Part shown: positions 34,281-42,636 of the stretch, piece after piece | Layout of the letters: each line of letters opens with the position of its first letter | How positions within the stretch are numbered: the first letter of the stretch is position 1 | Assembly (NCBI GenBank): GCA_021404565.1 | Contig: JAAWWF010000007.1 | Location: 1-64,000, forward strand | Length of the DNA stretch: 64,000 nucleotides | Origin: Roseivirga sp. | GTDB taxonomy: Bacteria; Bacteroidota; Bacteroidia; Cytophagales; Cyclobacteriaceae | Reading direction: 5' to 3' | The notes under the pieces: generated by a model | What the model was told of the DNA's origin: nothing | Seen by the model: the letters and a program-made list of their open reading frames with translations, nothing else | The model's database searches: none | Position numbers and translations under genes: made by a program

Positions 34281-35596
34281 TCTTCATTTATATTGATGAA
34301 AGCAAGGCTGAAAAGTATAGGACTGATCATTGTTCTGGTAGCCGCATGGAGCGTGGAAAACAAGCTGAGCAGCAGCAAGGCGATCATCCAATTGCGTTTT
34401 AACTGACTCTTTTGCCGCATGAGTAGTATAAACGGGTAGCAGTAAATCATAAATATAATCATCAGCCCCGGCACTCCATGTTCTGCCAACAGTCTGGAGG
34501 GCTCTACATGCGGAATCTTGCCATTGTCATATTCTTCAGCCCCCACTACTCTGGCGTTTCCAACGCCTACTCCCAGTACAGGATTATTTGACCAGATATC
34601 AATGTCTCTCAGCAGGATTTCAAACCTACCAGTAGTCAGCTGATTTAAATCTCTTTCCTTTGATCCCAGCAATGTTCCCCGGGATTCTCCCTGGTACCTT
34701 AATAGCAGCGAACCACCTGTTATGGTGTTTCCAACATAAAAGCTAACCGCCAGTACCATGAAAACACCCAATATAGAGGACAGCTTAATTTTACGCTGTT
34801 TGTGTTTGGTTTTGGAAATGAAGTTCATAACCACAATAGCTCCAAGGGCCAGTAATGCCCCCAGCACTCCTCCTCTGGAAAAGCTAAGCAAGCTCCAAAG
34901 CGTGATGGTAAGGAGCAGGGCCTGATCCAGAAAGTAGATTTTCGAAAACTTCCACTTGGCTAGAAACAAAAAGCCAAAAAGCATTATCCCATACCCAAGC
35001 ACTGTGGACACCTGATTAGATCCAAAATCTGCAGTAAGATCATCCAGCGCTCCTAACTCATAATTCACAGAGCTCACATCAGGACTCACTATGATGAGAT
35101 AAAAGAGTAAGACCATGAGGGGGTAGATTGCCTGAACTATGAGCTTCTTCACTTCTGAAATGGTTACGTAAACATTCAAAAACAAAAGTGCACCCAAAAG
35201 CATATTGATAAGCCCTAGCAAATTAAAGACGATTTCCTTAATCGGGTCTCGCAGACTTACCATGACCAGGCCAGGCAGAATCAGAACCAAGGTGAGTATA
35301 ATCCACCCTGCCTTACGAATATGGACCCTGGCAAGGCCATATATCAGTATGACAAAAGTGACATACTTTCCAGCTTCATATGGAATAAACGGACTTGCCT
35401 GAAGTATTCTGGCAAATAGTTCGAGTGGAATAAGGTAAAGTAAGAGGGCCGCTATATTATAAGAGAAGCCTTCTTTTTTAAACGTTTGGGATAGAAAATA
35501 GAGAATGGCAACGTAGAACCATATAACAAGTGCCCACTTGCCCAAAACGAGGGTCACCAACAATATGAACGCATGAAGCAGGTTCCGGATTTTCAA
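34277..35596 (-). CDS. O-antigen ligase/polymerase (Wzy-like) membrane protein
   Basis: A 439-residue protein with about 11-12 hydrophobic spans and one larger periplasmic loop around residues 305-370, the layout of Wzy and WaaL proteins. The loop holds GVGVGNARV and an Arg/His-rich stretch ending EPSRLLAEHGVPGL, the motif preceding the last spans in this superfamily. With a flippase, WecA-like primer enzyme and Wzc/Wza-like proteins in the locus, Wzy-type polymerisation in the inner membrane is the best reading. Sequence alone cannot separate polymerase from ligase. Confidence 0.85.
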   Translation of the reverse strand: MKIRNLLHAFILLVTLVLGKWALVIWFYVAILYFLSQTFKKEGFSYNIAALLLYLIPLELFARILQASPFIPYEAGKYVTFVILIYGLARVHIRKAGWIILTLVLILPGLVMVSLRDPIKEIVFNLLGLINMLLGALLFLNVYVTISEVKKLIVQAIYPLMVLLFYLIIVSPDVSSVNYELGALDDLTADFGSNQVSTVLGYGIMLFGFLFLAKWKFSKIYFLDQALLLTITLWSLLSFSRGGVLGALLALGAIVVMNFISKTKHKQRKIKLSSILGVFMVLAVSFYVGNTITGGSLLLRYQGESRGTLLGSKERDLNQLTTGRFEILLRDIDIWSNNPVLGVGVGNARVVGAEEYDNGKIPHVEPSRLLAEHGVPGLMIIFMIYCYPFILLMRQKSQLKRNWMIALLLLSLFSTLHAATRTMISPILFSLAFININEE

Positions 35597-35632
35597 TTTT
35601 TCAATTTTAGTAATACCATCATGCCAGTAGGT

Positions 35633-36448
35633 TCAGACAAGCCCCCTGGCCTTAAGCGGTTTGGACAATAAGGTCGTCATCAAGTCGTATTCTGACGGTG
35701 AAAGCTCATAGTTGGCATTCCGATTTCCATAGACTGTTGTCTGCTCAATGAGCCTCAAATAGCCCGGGGGTTTTGACAGACCCAGGGCATCCAGGAGGTT
35801 AGTGATTGCTGATAACTTATCTTCAACCAAATCCTCATAAAGGAATGTATAATCGAATTTCTCTTTAGTCTTCAAATCGTAATAGTGATTATATCGATGA
35901 CAGGACTCTCTGATGAGTTCTTCCTTTGTCATACCACTTACTTTGTCCCTTGATACTCTCTCCACTCCAACCCATCCCATTTTAATGTATGACAGCACGA
36001 CAGCCCTCGGGTCTCTGTCTACCCATACAATTTTTGCATCTGGAAAAATATCTCTGAGCACTCTATTAAAAGGTGGACCGGTCATCTTGGTCATAAAAGA
36101 CTTATCAGCCGACTCGTATCGCATGATCCCGGTAATTCTTCTTCTGAACCTATCTTTTTCATTTGTACCCAAGGGTTCCTGATCATTCACGGCATTCCAG
36201 AAATTATGAAACGAATCCCTCCATAATTGCAAGGGTTCATTAGCCCGAGGAAACCCCCTGGCTTTTCCAAGATATTTCCTGAGCATGGACACTCTTCTCA
36301 TCCGTTCTCCTAAGAAATTAAAGACTGGCTTTTTGGTAAGAGCATACCATGAGTTTATAGAAGTAATTTCAGGATGAAGCGAGAGCACAGCATTAGTCAG
36401 CGTAGTACCTGACCTACCGGGGCCCGTCAGAAATATTTGGTTTTTCAT
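35633..36448 (-). CDS. Sulfotransferase (Sulfotransfer_3 type)
   Basis: A 271-residue sulfotransferase with the PAPS loop TGPGRSGTTLTNAVL (residues 8-22), LHPEITSINSW, and KIVWVDRDPRAVVLSYIKMGW for the 3'-phosphate site. FLYEDLVED follows. It lies within the capsule locus, with 33-36 bp to each neighbour. It probably sulfates a sugar of the repeat unit, or its lipid-linked precursor, in the cytosol. Confidence 0.86.
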   Translation of the reverse strand: MKNQIFLTGPGRSGTTLTNAVLSLHPEITSINSWYALTKKPVFNFLGERMRRVSMLRKYLGKARGFPRANEPLQLWRDSFHNFWNAVNDQEPLGTNEKDRFRRRITGIMRYESADKSFMTKMTGPPFNRVLRDIFPDAKIVWVDRDPRAVVLSYIKMGWVGVERVSRDKVSGMTKEELIRESCHRYNHYYDLKTKEKFDYTFLYEDLVEDKLSAITNLLDALGLSKPPGYLRLIEQTTVYGNRNANYELSPSEYDLMTTLLSKPLKARGLV

Positions 36449-36481
36449 GGATGATAAACTGCTAATCCTGAACTCTTACAA

Positions 36482-37489
36482 TCAACCGTTCTTAGATTTT
36501 CCGATATGATGGAGCTTCACCTTTATAAAATGTGGTAAGACAAATTGAGCGAACTGAAGGCTAAAGAAAAACGTGCTAATTAATGAACTTCTCGTCCTGG
36601 CTGAAATCAACCTCAAATGCTTGTTAAAGCTTTCAGCTTTTTCAGCCGGAAGTAGCATCGTTTTTTTGGCTTCCTTATAGACGGGAATAACCTTGTGCTT
36701 CAATAATTTCTCTTTTGACAGTGTAAGACTTATCATCACACCTGTATCCTGTTTCTCCTGAGAGAAGCTACTTTGAACATGACCTTCACTGCTATCAAAA
36801 AAGAAGTTGCCAATGCTATAGGCAACCAATTGGCCATTTTTGCATTCTACCGCCTGAACAACATGAGGATGATGACATACTATGGCAGAAAGGCCAAGGT
36901 TTAAGTACTTTTTGAAAGCTTTTCTGTCTTTGTAAAAGGGGTATTCGACAAACATCTTTCCTCTATGGGCAACCAATATCAAATGATCATAATGGGGTAA
37001 GCTCTCTTCTATTAAGCTCAATATTTCTTTTTCATTGTATTCCCAATATTGAGTCGCCTGTTGCAGATCCTGTACTACCTTGGTCCAACCGCAACACAAG
37101 AGCCCAATTTTGATACCATTCAGCTCAAGCGATGTAATGCGACAGTCCTTACCGTTATGCTGGCTCAAACCCACAGGTTGCATACCATTATCTAAGGTGG
37201 CTTCAACAGTAGCCTGGAAGCCCTCATACCCATAATCATAAATGTGATTATTGGCCAAAAAAGCATGAGTTATACCACACTCCTTCAAATTTTGAACACT
37301 GGTAACATCACTTTGAAAGAGTTCCTGCTTTTTCAAACCAAAGCCCACTGAGGATTCAAAATTGGCGATAACAGCATCCGAATTTTTAAATACCTCATTA
37401 ATCTCATCACTGATAAAAGGCTTGTCCGCTTTTCTGTTCTGACCAGAAAAACTCACATCTCCCAGAAATATAATTTTTGCCCTTTCCAA
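36482..37489 (-). CDS. CapA-family (PGA_cap) metallophosphatase-like protein
   Basis: A 335-residue protein of the CapA/PgsA group. IIFLGDVSFSGQ opens a calcineurin-like fold. IANFESSVG, FLANNHIYDYGYEG, VAHRGK and CHHPHVVQAVE carry the Asp, Asn and His ligand positions, and YSIGNFFFDS is a family hallmark. No signal peptide is seen. CapA-like proteins occur in poly-gamma-glutamate synthesis but also in many polysaccharide loci, where their role is unclear. No other poly-glutamate gene is present, so the name should not be read as proof of that polymer. Confidence 0.88.
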   Translation of the reverse strand: MERAKIIFLGDVSFSGQNRKADKPFISDEINEVFKNSDAVIANFESSVGFGLKKQELFQSDVTSVQNLKECGITHAFLANNHIYDYGYEGFQATVEATLDNGMQPVGLSQHNGKDCRITSLELNGIKIGLLCCGWTKVVQDLQQATQYWEYNEKEILSLIEESLPHYDHLILVAHRGKMFVEYPFYKDRKAFKKYLNLGLSAIVCHHPHVVQAVECKNGQLVAYSIGNFFFDSSEGHVQSSFSQEKQDTGVMISLTLSKEKLLKHKVIPVYKEAKKTMLLPAEKAESFNKHLRLISARTRSSLISTFFFSLQFAQFVLPHFIKVKLHHIGKSKNG

Positions 37490-37512
37490 ACCTGATTGAC
37501 TAACCCTGTCTT

Positions 37513-38586
37513 TTATAGCTCTCTGTAGATTCTATTGATATTGGTATACAAATGGCTGTAGCCATGATGCTGTTGAACCTGATTGTAGGCCTGAAGGCCT
37601 TTCCTTTTTAATTCAGGCCAGTCGGTAGACAATCTGGCACAAATATTCTCCAAATCCTGATCATTATCAAAGTCAACAAGAAGGCCACATTCTCCTTCCC
37701 TTAGTAAGTGCGCTGCCTCACCTACCTTGGAGGAAACAACCACCTTACCATAGCTCATAGCTTCCAGTATCACATTCGGGGTACCCTCACTTTCAGAGGC
37801 CAACAGGAATACATCAGCCTCCTGGTAATAATCTGCCACATTATCGACCTGGCCCTCGAGAGTCACTTGCTCATTAATTTCAAGAGCCTCTGCAATACTT
37901 TCCAACTCACCTCTCATAGGACCATCACCCAATATTTTAAGTGTTGCTAAAGGATTGTGCTTTTTATAGCGGGCAATGAAGTTTAATATCCGATCGACAC
38001 GCTTGAGCCCCACAAGACTATTGACTGCTAAGAATCTGGTTGGCAGGTCATGCTCGTTAATGCTGATCGCCCCGGGAACTTCTACAACATTGGGCAGGTA
38101 ATGAAGTTTCCCAGTCAGGTTGCGAATGGCAGACAACTTCTTTATTGTGCTTCTGGAATTGCAGATAAACGCGCTACCCAGCCGAAAGGCCAGGTTTCTT
38201 ATATGCTTGTTGACGGTAAGCAATTCCCTTTCTCCATCTCCCCTGAAGGCTCCGACTGACTTAGCTCCAAGCATGAGTGCCAGCACGGCCACATAGGGGT
38301 TCATATGATAATGGAGGGCTTGAATGATATCAAATTTTTCCTTTTTAATCAGCCTATAAACCTTCTTGATCCTTCCCCGCTTTGAACTATCAGCAATACG
38401 GACTATATCTACTCCCAAGCCCTGCATAGGAGTTTTCCACCAGTCCTCAGGCTCGAAATAAATGAGCCTTAGCTGATGGCCGTTTTCAGTGAGCGTCTTC
38501 ATCAAGTAGTATGCTTGCTTTTCAGCGCCACCTTTTCCGAGAGTCGCTGCCAGAAAACATATTTTCAATTTTTTTTCCGGTATCAC
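37513..38586 (-). CDS. GT4 family glycosyltransferase
   Basis: A 357-residue GT-B enzyme. CFLAATLGKGGAEKQAYYL is the typical N-terminal glycine loop of family 4, and the C-terminal half has FLAVNSLVGLKRVDRIL, ILGDGPMRGELE and EGTPNVILEAMSYGKVVVSSKVGEAAHLL with the Glu pair. It lies 11 bp after the next glycosyltransferase gene upstream. Its donor sugar is unknown. Confidence 0.92.
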   Translation of the reverse strand: MIPEKKLKICFLAATLGKGGAEKQAYYLMKTLTENGHQLRLIYFEPEDWWKTPMQGLGVDIVRIADSSKRGRIKKVYRLIKKEKFDIIQALHYHMNPYVAVLALMLGAKSVGAFRGDGERELLTVNKHIRNLAFRLGSAFICNSRSTIKKLSAIRNLTGKLHYLPNVVEVPGAISINEHDLPTRFLAVNSLVGLKRVDRILNFIARYKKHNPLATLKILGDGPMRGELESIAEALEINEQVTLEGQVDNVADYYQEADVFLLASESEGTPNVILEAMSYGKVVVSSKVGEAAHLLREGECGLLVDFDNDQDLENICARLSTDWPELKRKGLQAYNQVQQHHGYSHLYTNINRIYREL

Positions 38587-38597
38587 TGTCCTGTCAA

Positions 38598-39782
38598 TTA
38601 TTTGACGATTCTGTCCTTCCTTTGCAGTTGCCAGTCAAACTCATTATTGACATGATCGGCAATGAAATCTGCCCATTTTTCAAGGCTGTATTGTCTTGCA
38701 CATTCAGCCGCATTAAGAGAGCATTCTTTGTAGAACACTTTATCCTTAATAAGCTTCTCCAACGCAAATACCAGAGCTTCAGGACTGAGGTCTTCAAGTG
38801 CAAAACCACTTTTGGTATTTTCTATCAGTTCCGGCAACACCGAAACTCTTGAGGTTACTACCGGCAGACCAGAAGCCAGCGCCTCCAGTACCGCTTTTGG
38901 AAACCCCTCGGAGGCGGTGCTCGGGAAAACAAAAATGTCAGATTCCTTCAGCGCAGACATCACCTCAGTGTTACCCAGTTGCCCCGTGAATCGGACATTT
39001 TCTTCCAGCTTCAGGTCTTTGGCCTTTGCCTTAAGTGCCTCCAGATGGTCGCCACGGCCTACTACCGTAAAATCTATGTTATAACCCTTGTCCTTCAATA
39101 CTTTGATAGCCTCTATAGTTCGGCCAGCCCCTTTGTTTATAGTCTGGCGGGATACGGTGATCAGCTTGATTTTTGTCGAATCTATTACTGGGCTCCGATC
39201 CGCAGATAACGCTTCGATTTCTGATCCGAGCAGGCTGGAGCTGAAAATCCAATTGATCTTAGAGTTCTTATCTGAGGGTGGTTTTGTGCCTCCACCGGTA
39301 GCCAGACAGGCCACATTTTTACCAGCGTTTTTTACCATGAAGTTCTTCCAAAAAAACTCTGCCCGAGTAGTCGGATCAAGCCAGTTGCCACAATGACGTA
39401 TAAACAAGGGTTTCTTCATCCATTTTGACAATAGCATTGCAATAGAGGAAAGATCTGAAGGAATGGGGGTATGGACCAGGTCTGCCTGTCTAATCTTTCT
39501 GATAAAAAACGGCAAACGACTCAGTGCCAGGTATAACACCCAAAGCTTACGTCTCACCCCACTAACATCCCTTAGACTGATAGTGGAAAATGACAGTTTA
39601 GGATCGGTAAAAAAGACTTCTCCTTCGGATTTCCTTTTACTCTCAAAGCATACTATCTCCAGCTCATCGGCCAGAGAAGCAATAGCCTGCATATGAAACA
39701 CAAATCCTCCATCAGTAGCCCAGCCACTGGGTGATTCGGGTGAACGCCAGCATTCTTTATGACTAAATACCAAAACCTTCAC
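38598..39782 (-). CDS. GT4 family glycosyltransferase
   Basis: A 394-residue GT-B enzyme. The donor half is easily read: LITVSRQTINKGAGRTIEAI, FTVVGRGDHLEALK, RFTGQLGNTEV and EGFPKAVLEALASGLPVVTSRVSVLPELI with its Glu-x7-Glu pair. The N-terminal half, beginning MKVLVFSHKECWRSPESP, matches transferases seen after amino-sugar steps in other capsule loci. It lies seven bases after the upstream transferase gene. Acceptor unknown. Confidence 0.92.
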   Translation of the reverse strand: MKVLVFSHKECWRSPESPSGWATDGGFVFHMQAIASLADELEIVCFESKRKSEGEVFFTDPKLSFSTISLRDVSGVRRKLWVLYLALSRLPFFIRKIRQADLVHTPIPSDLSSIAMLLSKWMKKPLFIRHCGNWLDPTTRAEFFWKNFMVKNAGKNVACLATGGGTKPPSDKNSKINWIFSSSLLGSEIEALSADRSPVIDSTKIKLITVSRQTINKGAGRTIEAIKVLKDKGYNIDFTVVGRGDHLEALKAKAKDLKLEENVRFTGQLGNTEVMSALKESDIFVFPSTASEGFPKAVLEALASGLPVVTSRVSVLPELIENTKSGFALEDLSPEALVFALEKLIKDKVFYKECSLNAAECARQYSLEKWADFIADHVNNEFDWQLQRKDRIVK

Positions 39783-39789
39783 AACGGTG

Positions 39790-41010
39790 TCACTGATTTA
39801 CGGAGCTAATCATTTGAGGTAAATGGTTATAGGTAGCCTCCAAACTATATCTGACTTCTACTGATTTTCTTGACAGTTTTCTAAGTTTCAATAACTCCTG
39901 CGGAGAGCTTAACAGATGGATTGTCATATCAGGCCATTCTGCTATATTATTATTGTAAAGAATGCCCTGACCGTTTTCAAAGTCCATGCCTTTGGCCGCA
40001 TCTTCTGTGGTTATGACAGGGCTTCCGGTAGCCATTACCTCAACGAGTCTGCTTCGAAAGCCATAGGTGCCTTCCCAGGGACAAAGTATGAGATCCATAC
40101 TTCCGATGGTTGGAGCCACATCATCCAAAAACCCGGTCACCGTTACTCTTGAATCTTTTTCCTGTAGTTGAGATATGTGCTGAGGTGGTTTGCTACCGAT
40201 TATCCAAAGCTGAGCTTTTGGAAATTTATTCCAGACCTCAGGCATTACCTCTTTATAAACCCTCATGGCGTCCCGCTGATTATGCGCACTCGCCAGTCCT
40301 CCATAGTAAGCCAGTCTGGGTTCTGAATTATTGGGGTCTGTAGTTACAGGCCAGTTGTCAAGATTTATGCCCATAGGAATATACCACACTCTCTCACCTC
40401 CAAGCTGACTCTTTACATAAGAGGCCTCATCGCGATTAATGGCAATGAGATAGTTAAATTTCTTCCAGACCTTTTCTTCATATTTTTTGTACTTATCGAA
40501 CGCGCTATCTGATCTGTTTCCACTTTCAATCTTCTGACTCTTATAGGTCTGCCAAAGAATGTTATGCATATCAAGAACCAGTGCCGCAGAACCGAACAGG
40601 TCCTTATCAATAAGCTTGTGTGCATGCCAGTATTCAAAAATAACAGCCTCAAAGGCCATTCCTTTTATTGCCTTTCTTACTCTGGAGCTGGTGAGTTCTA
40701 CAGAGCCAATTGCAAAATTAGATACTTTAAGCCCTGTGAACCTGGCGTAAAGCTCTCCTAAGCTTTTGAAAACCACCCTTGACAGCAGGTTGGCATTGTA
40801 GCGGGAAGGCAGCACAATTGCTTCATCACAAAGCTGCTGAAGATCAGATTCATATTTAGCTCTTTTCTGCCGGTCGCTAAAGGTGAGAAAGCACACCCGG
40901 TAATTCGTACGGAGCGCTTTGAGCATATAATAAACACGTTTTTCCTGACCTGAAACACCTGGGACCGGCCAGACATGCGAAATCACTAAGACCCAGGGTT
41001 TTGGGTTCAT
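39790..41010 (-). CDS. GT4-like glycosyltransferase
   Basis: A 406-residue GT-B protein. VLVISHVWPVPGVSGQEKRVYYML at the N terminus and LDMHNILWQTYKS resemble transferases with a GTB acceptor domain. The donor half has RLAYYGGLASAHNQRDAM, LWIIGSKPP and GTYGFRSRLVEVMATGSPVITT. It overlaps the following sulfotransferase gene's end by four bases. Assignment to a donor is not possible. Confidence 0.87.
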   Translation of the reverse strand: MNPKPWVLVISHVWPVPGVSGQEKRVYYMLKALRTNYRVCFLTFSDRQKRAKYESDLQQLCDEAIVLPSRYNANLLSRVVFKSLGELYARFTGLKVSNFAIGSVELTSSRVRKAIKGMAFEAVIFEYWHAHKLIDKDLFGSAALVLDMHNILWQTYKSQKIESGNRSDSAFDKYKKYEEKVWKKFNYLIAINRDEASYVKSQLGGERVWYIPMGINLDNWPVTTDPNNSEPRLAYYGGLASAHNQRDAMRVYKEVMPEVWNKFPKAQLWIIGSKPPQHISQLQEKDSRVTVTGFLDDVAPTIGSMDLILCPWEGTYGFRSRLVEVMATGSPVITTEDAAKGMDFENGQGILYNNNIAEWPDMTIHLLSSPQELLKLRKLSRKSVEVRYSLEATYNHLPQMISSVNQ

Positions 41011-41891
41011 TCGTAACCAAGCTTTGTGGTGATATTGCCGGTTCGGTTCAATACCTCCTCGATCTCTTCATCAGAAAGTAGCTGATTCTGATATTCATTA
41101 ACCTTCGGTTCAAGAATCTCATGCAGATTGTCAATATCGAACCAATAATGTTTCCTTCTTTCAAATTCTGTTCTGTGCTTTCCGTCACTATGAACAAAAC
41201 GCTTAGCCTTAAACCTGAACTGGGACACTTGCTTCATATCCAGATCAGCGTGGCTGTAAAGGTCCTGAATTGTCTGCTTGGGATCGCCAATCATGGTTTC
41301 AAATTTGAGGATGCGATAGCTGGGTAAGCGTTTGGAATCGTCCAGAATACGCTGGCATAAAGTATTATAAAACCCACTGAACTGCTCAACATTTTTAGCC
41401 AGCCCTCTTCTCTTATGGCTTTCATATAAGGCTACAGGATTCCGGACGAGTGAAACGAAAATGGCATCCGGGTACATGTCTGAAAAAGCATCTGATAAAA
41501 ATGTCAGCCCATTGTTATTCTTTAGTACTATCCGCGATTGCTCCACCTCAGACCTTGTGTACAATTTGCCCTCAGCCTTGAATTTCATCTCGGCATCGTT
41601 CAGCGTGTTCAGCTTGTGCTCAAAGAGTACCTGATCAATATAAGTTTTAGTCTTTGCTGATATTTCTTTCCTTGGTTTTAAATGCCATTGATTAAAGAAT
41701 AAGGGTTGACCAGATATAAGAGCCAGTTTGTACCCTGCCCACCTTGGGTTTTTCTTAGGATTTAGCCTGAATAGTTCCAATGTTTCCTCAATCGGTGAGC
41801 ACACTTCCGGATGGCTTAGAAAAATATTCCAAAGGATGTTGCTCCCACCCCTGGAGAAACAATTGAGAATGATGGGGGAGTGATTTTTCAA
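41007..41891 (-). CDS. Sulfotransferase-like protein
   Basis: A 294-residue protein of the sulfotransferase superfamily. The PAPS loop is atypical, LNCFSRGGSNILWNIF (residues 9-24), with Gly-Gly-Ser-Asn in place of the usual Ser-Gly-Thr-Thr. HPEVCSPIEETLELF and AIFVSLVRNPVALYESHKRRG supply the later family blocks, and ILKFETMIGD follows. It overlaps the glycosyltransferase at 39790 by four bases. It probably sulfates the polysaccharide or its precursor; the unusual loop lowers confidence in activity. Confidence 0.78.
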   Translation of the reverse strand: MKNHSPIILNCFSRGGSNILWNIFLSHPEVCSPIEETLELFRLNPKKNPRWAGYKLALISGQPLFFNQWHLKPRKEISAKTKTYIDQVLFEHKLNTLNDAEMKFKAEGKLYTRSEVEQSRIVLKNNNGLTFLSDAFSDMYPDAIFVSLVRNPVALYESHKRRGLAKNVEQFSGFYNTLCQRILDDSKRLPSYRILKFETMIGDPKQTIQDLYSHADLDMKQVSQFRFKAKRFVHSDGKHRTEFERRKHYWFDIDNLHEILEPKVNEYQNQLLSDEEIEEVLNRTGNITTKLGYE

Positions 41892-41949
41892 TTCTTAGTT
41901 TTTTCTCTGCTCAAAAAACACCCTGTGGGAAAGCAAACGCCTGTTACTC

Positions 41950-42618
41950 TCAGTAAGAAAGTTCATCCATGTCATACCCGAAATATTCAAAATCCTTTTC
42001 ATAGTTCTTCTTAACAAAGTCTCGGAATTTTGGTGGAAACAAGTCTTCTACCGATGTTTCTTTGATCACCTTGCCTCTATTTAAATGCGGAAGTTTAAGA
42101 GTCAAATCGAGATTGTCACCCAGAGTCTTAAGATCAGATTCCAGGTTTTCGAACTTGCCAATAAAATCGACAATACGGTTTTCATTGCTGTCAGTCACAA
42201 ACTGCCATTGAAAAGTCTCTTTATCTGAGTTGATTCGCCATTTGACATATTCTTCCATCGAACCCAAATCACCAGCCAGTCCATGGTGTTTATGCGACTC
42301 TCTTGTAATCACATGATTATATTGTGAAACTAACCTTGAATAAGGATTTCTGGCAAAGGCAAACTTGTAGAACTGGTTATAATAATTCTGCCCAAGCAAA
42401 TCACAAATTTCACAGGCTTTAAGGTGGGGTGACTTTATATTATAGGCCCTCTCAAGCTTCTCATTAACAGGCAAATGCAACTTACTTAACCCATGGTACG
42501 AGATCTTCCTTCTTAAATTTACTTTATATACGTATGGAGAAATTGCCTGCCTTACAGAAGTTCCGGCATTCTTCCATATATGCACAAAAATGAAATTATT
42601 CCTGTATGAGATTTCCAT
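41950..42618 (-). CDS. Sulfotransferase family 2-like protein
   Basis: A 222-residue Sulfotransfer_2-type enzyme. FIFVHIWKNAGTSVRQAI (residues 9-26) is the PAPS loop, FAFARNPYSRLVSQYNHV is the 3'-phosphate segment, and FQWQFVTD and IGKFENLESDL follow as in HNK-1/chondroitin-type enzymes. It is the third sulfotransferase in the capsule locus. Cytosolic; carbohydrate acceptor likely by family. Confidence 0.87.
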   Translation of the reverse strand: MEISYRNNFIFVHIWKNAGTSVRQAISPYVYKVNLRRKISYHGLSKLHLPVNEKLERAYNIKSPHLKACEICDLLGQNYYNQFYKFAFARNPYSRLVSQYNHVITRESHKHHGLAGDLGSMEEYVKWRINSDKETFQWQFVTDSNENRIVDFIGKFENLESDLKTLGDNLDLTLKLPHLNRGKVIKETSVEDLFPPKFRDFVKKNYEKDFEYFGYDMDELSY

Positions 42619-42636
42619 GAAAAGAGCCGAATCTCT

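Noticed and set aside
36482-37489. CapA-like gene as proof of a poly-gamma-glutamate capsule
   Set aside because: No capB or capC partner is present; CapA-like proteins occur in many polysaccharide loci.
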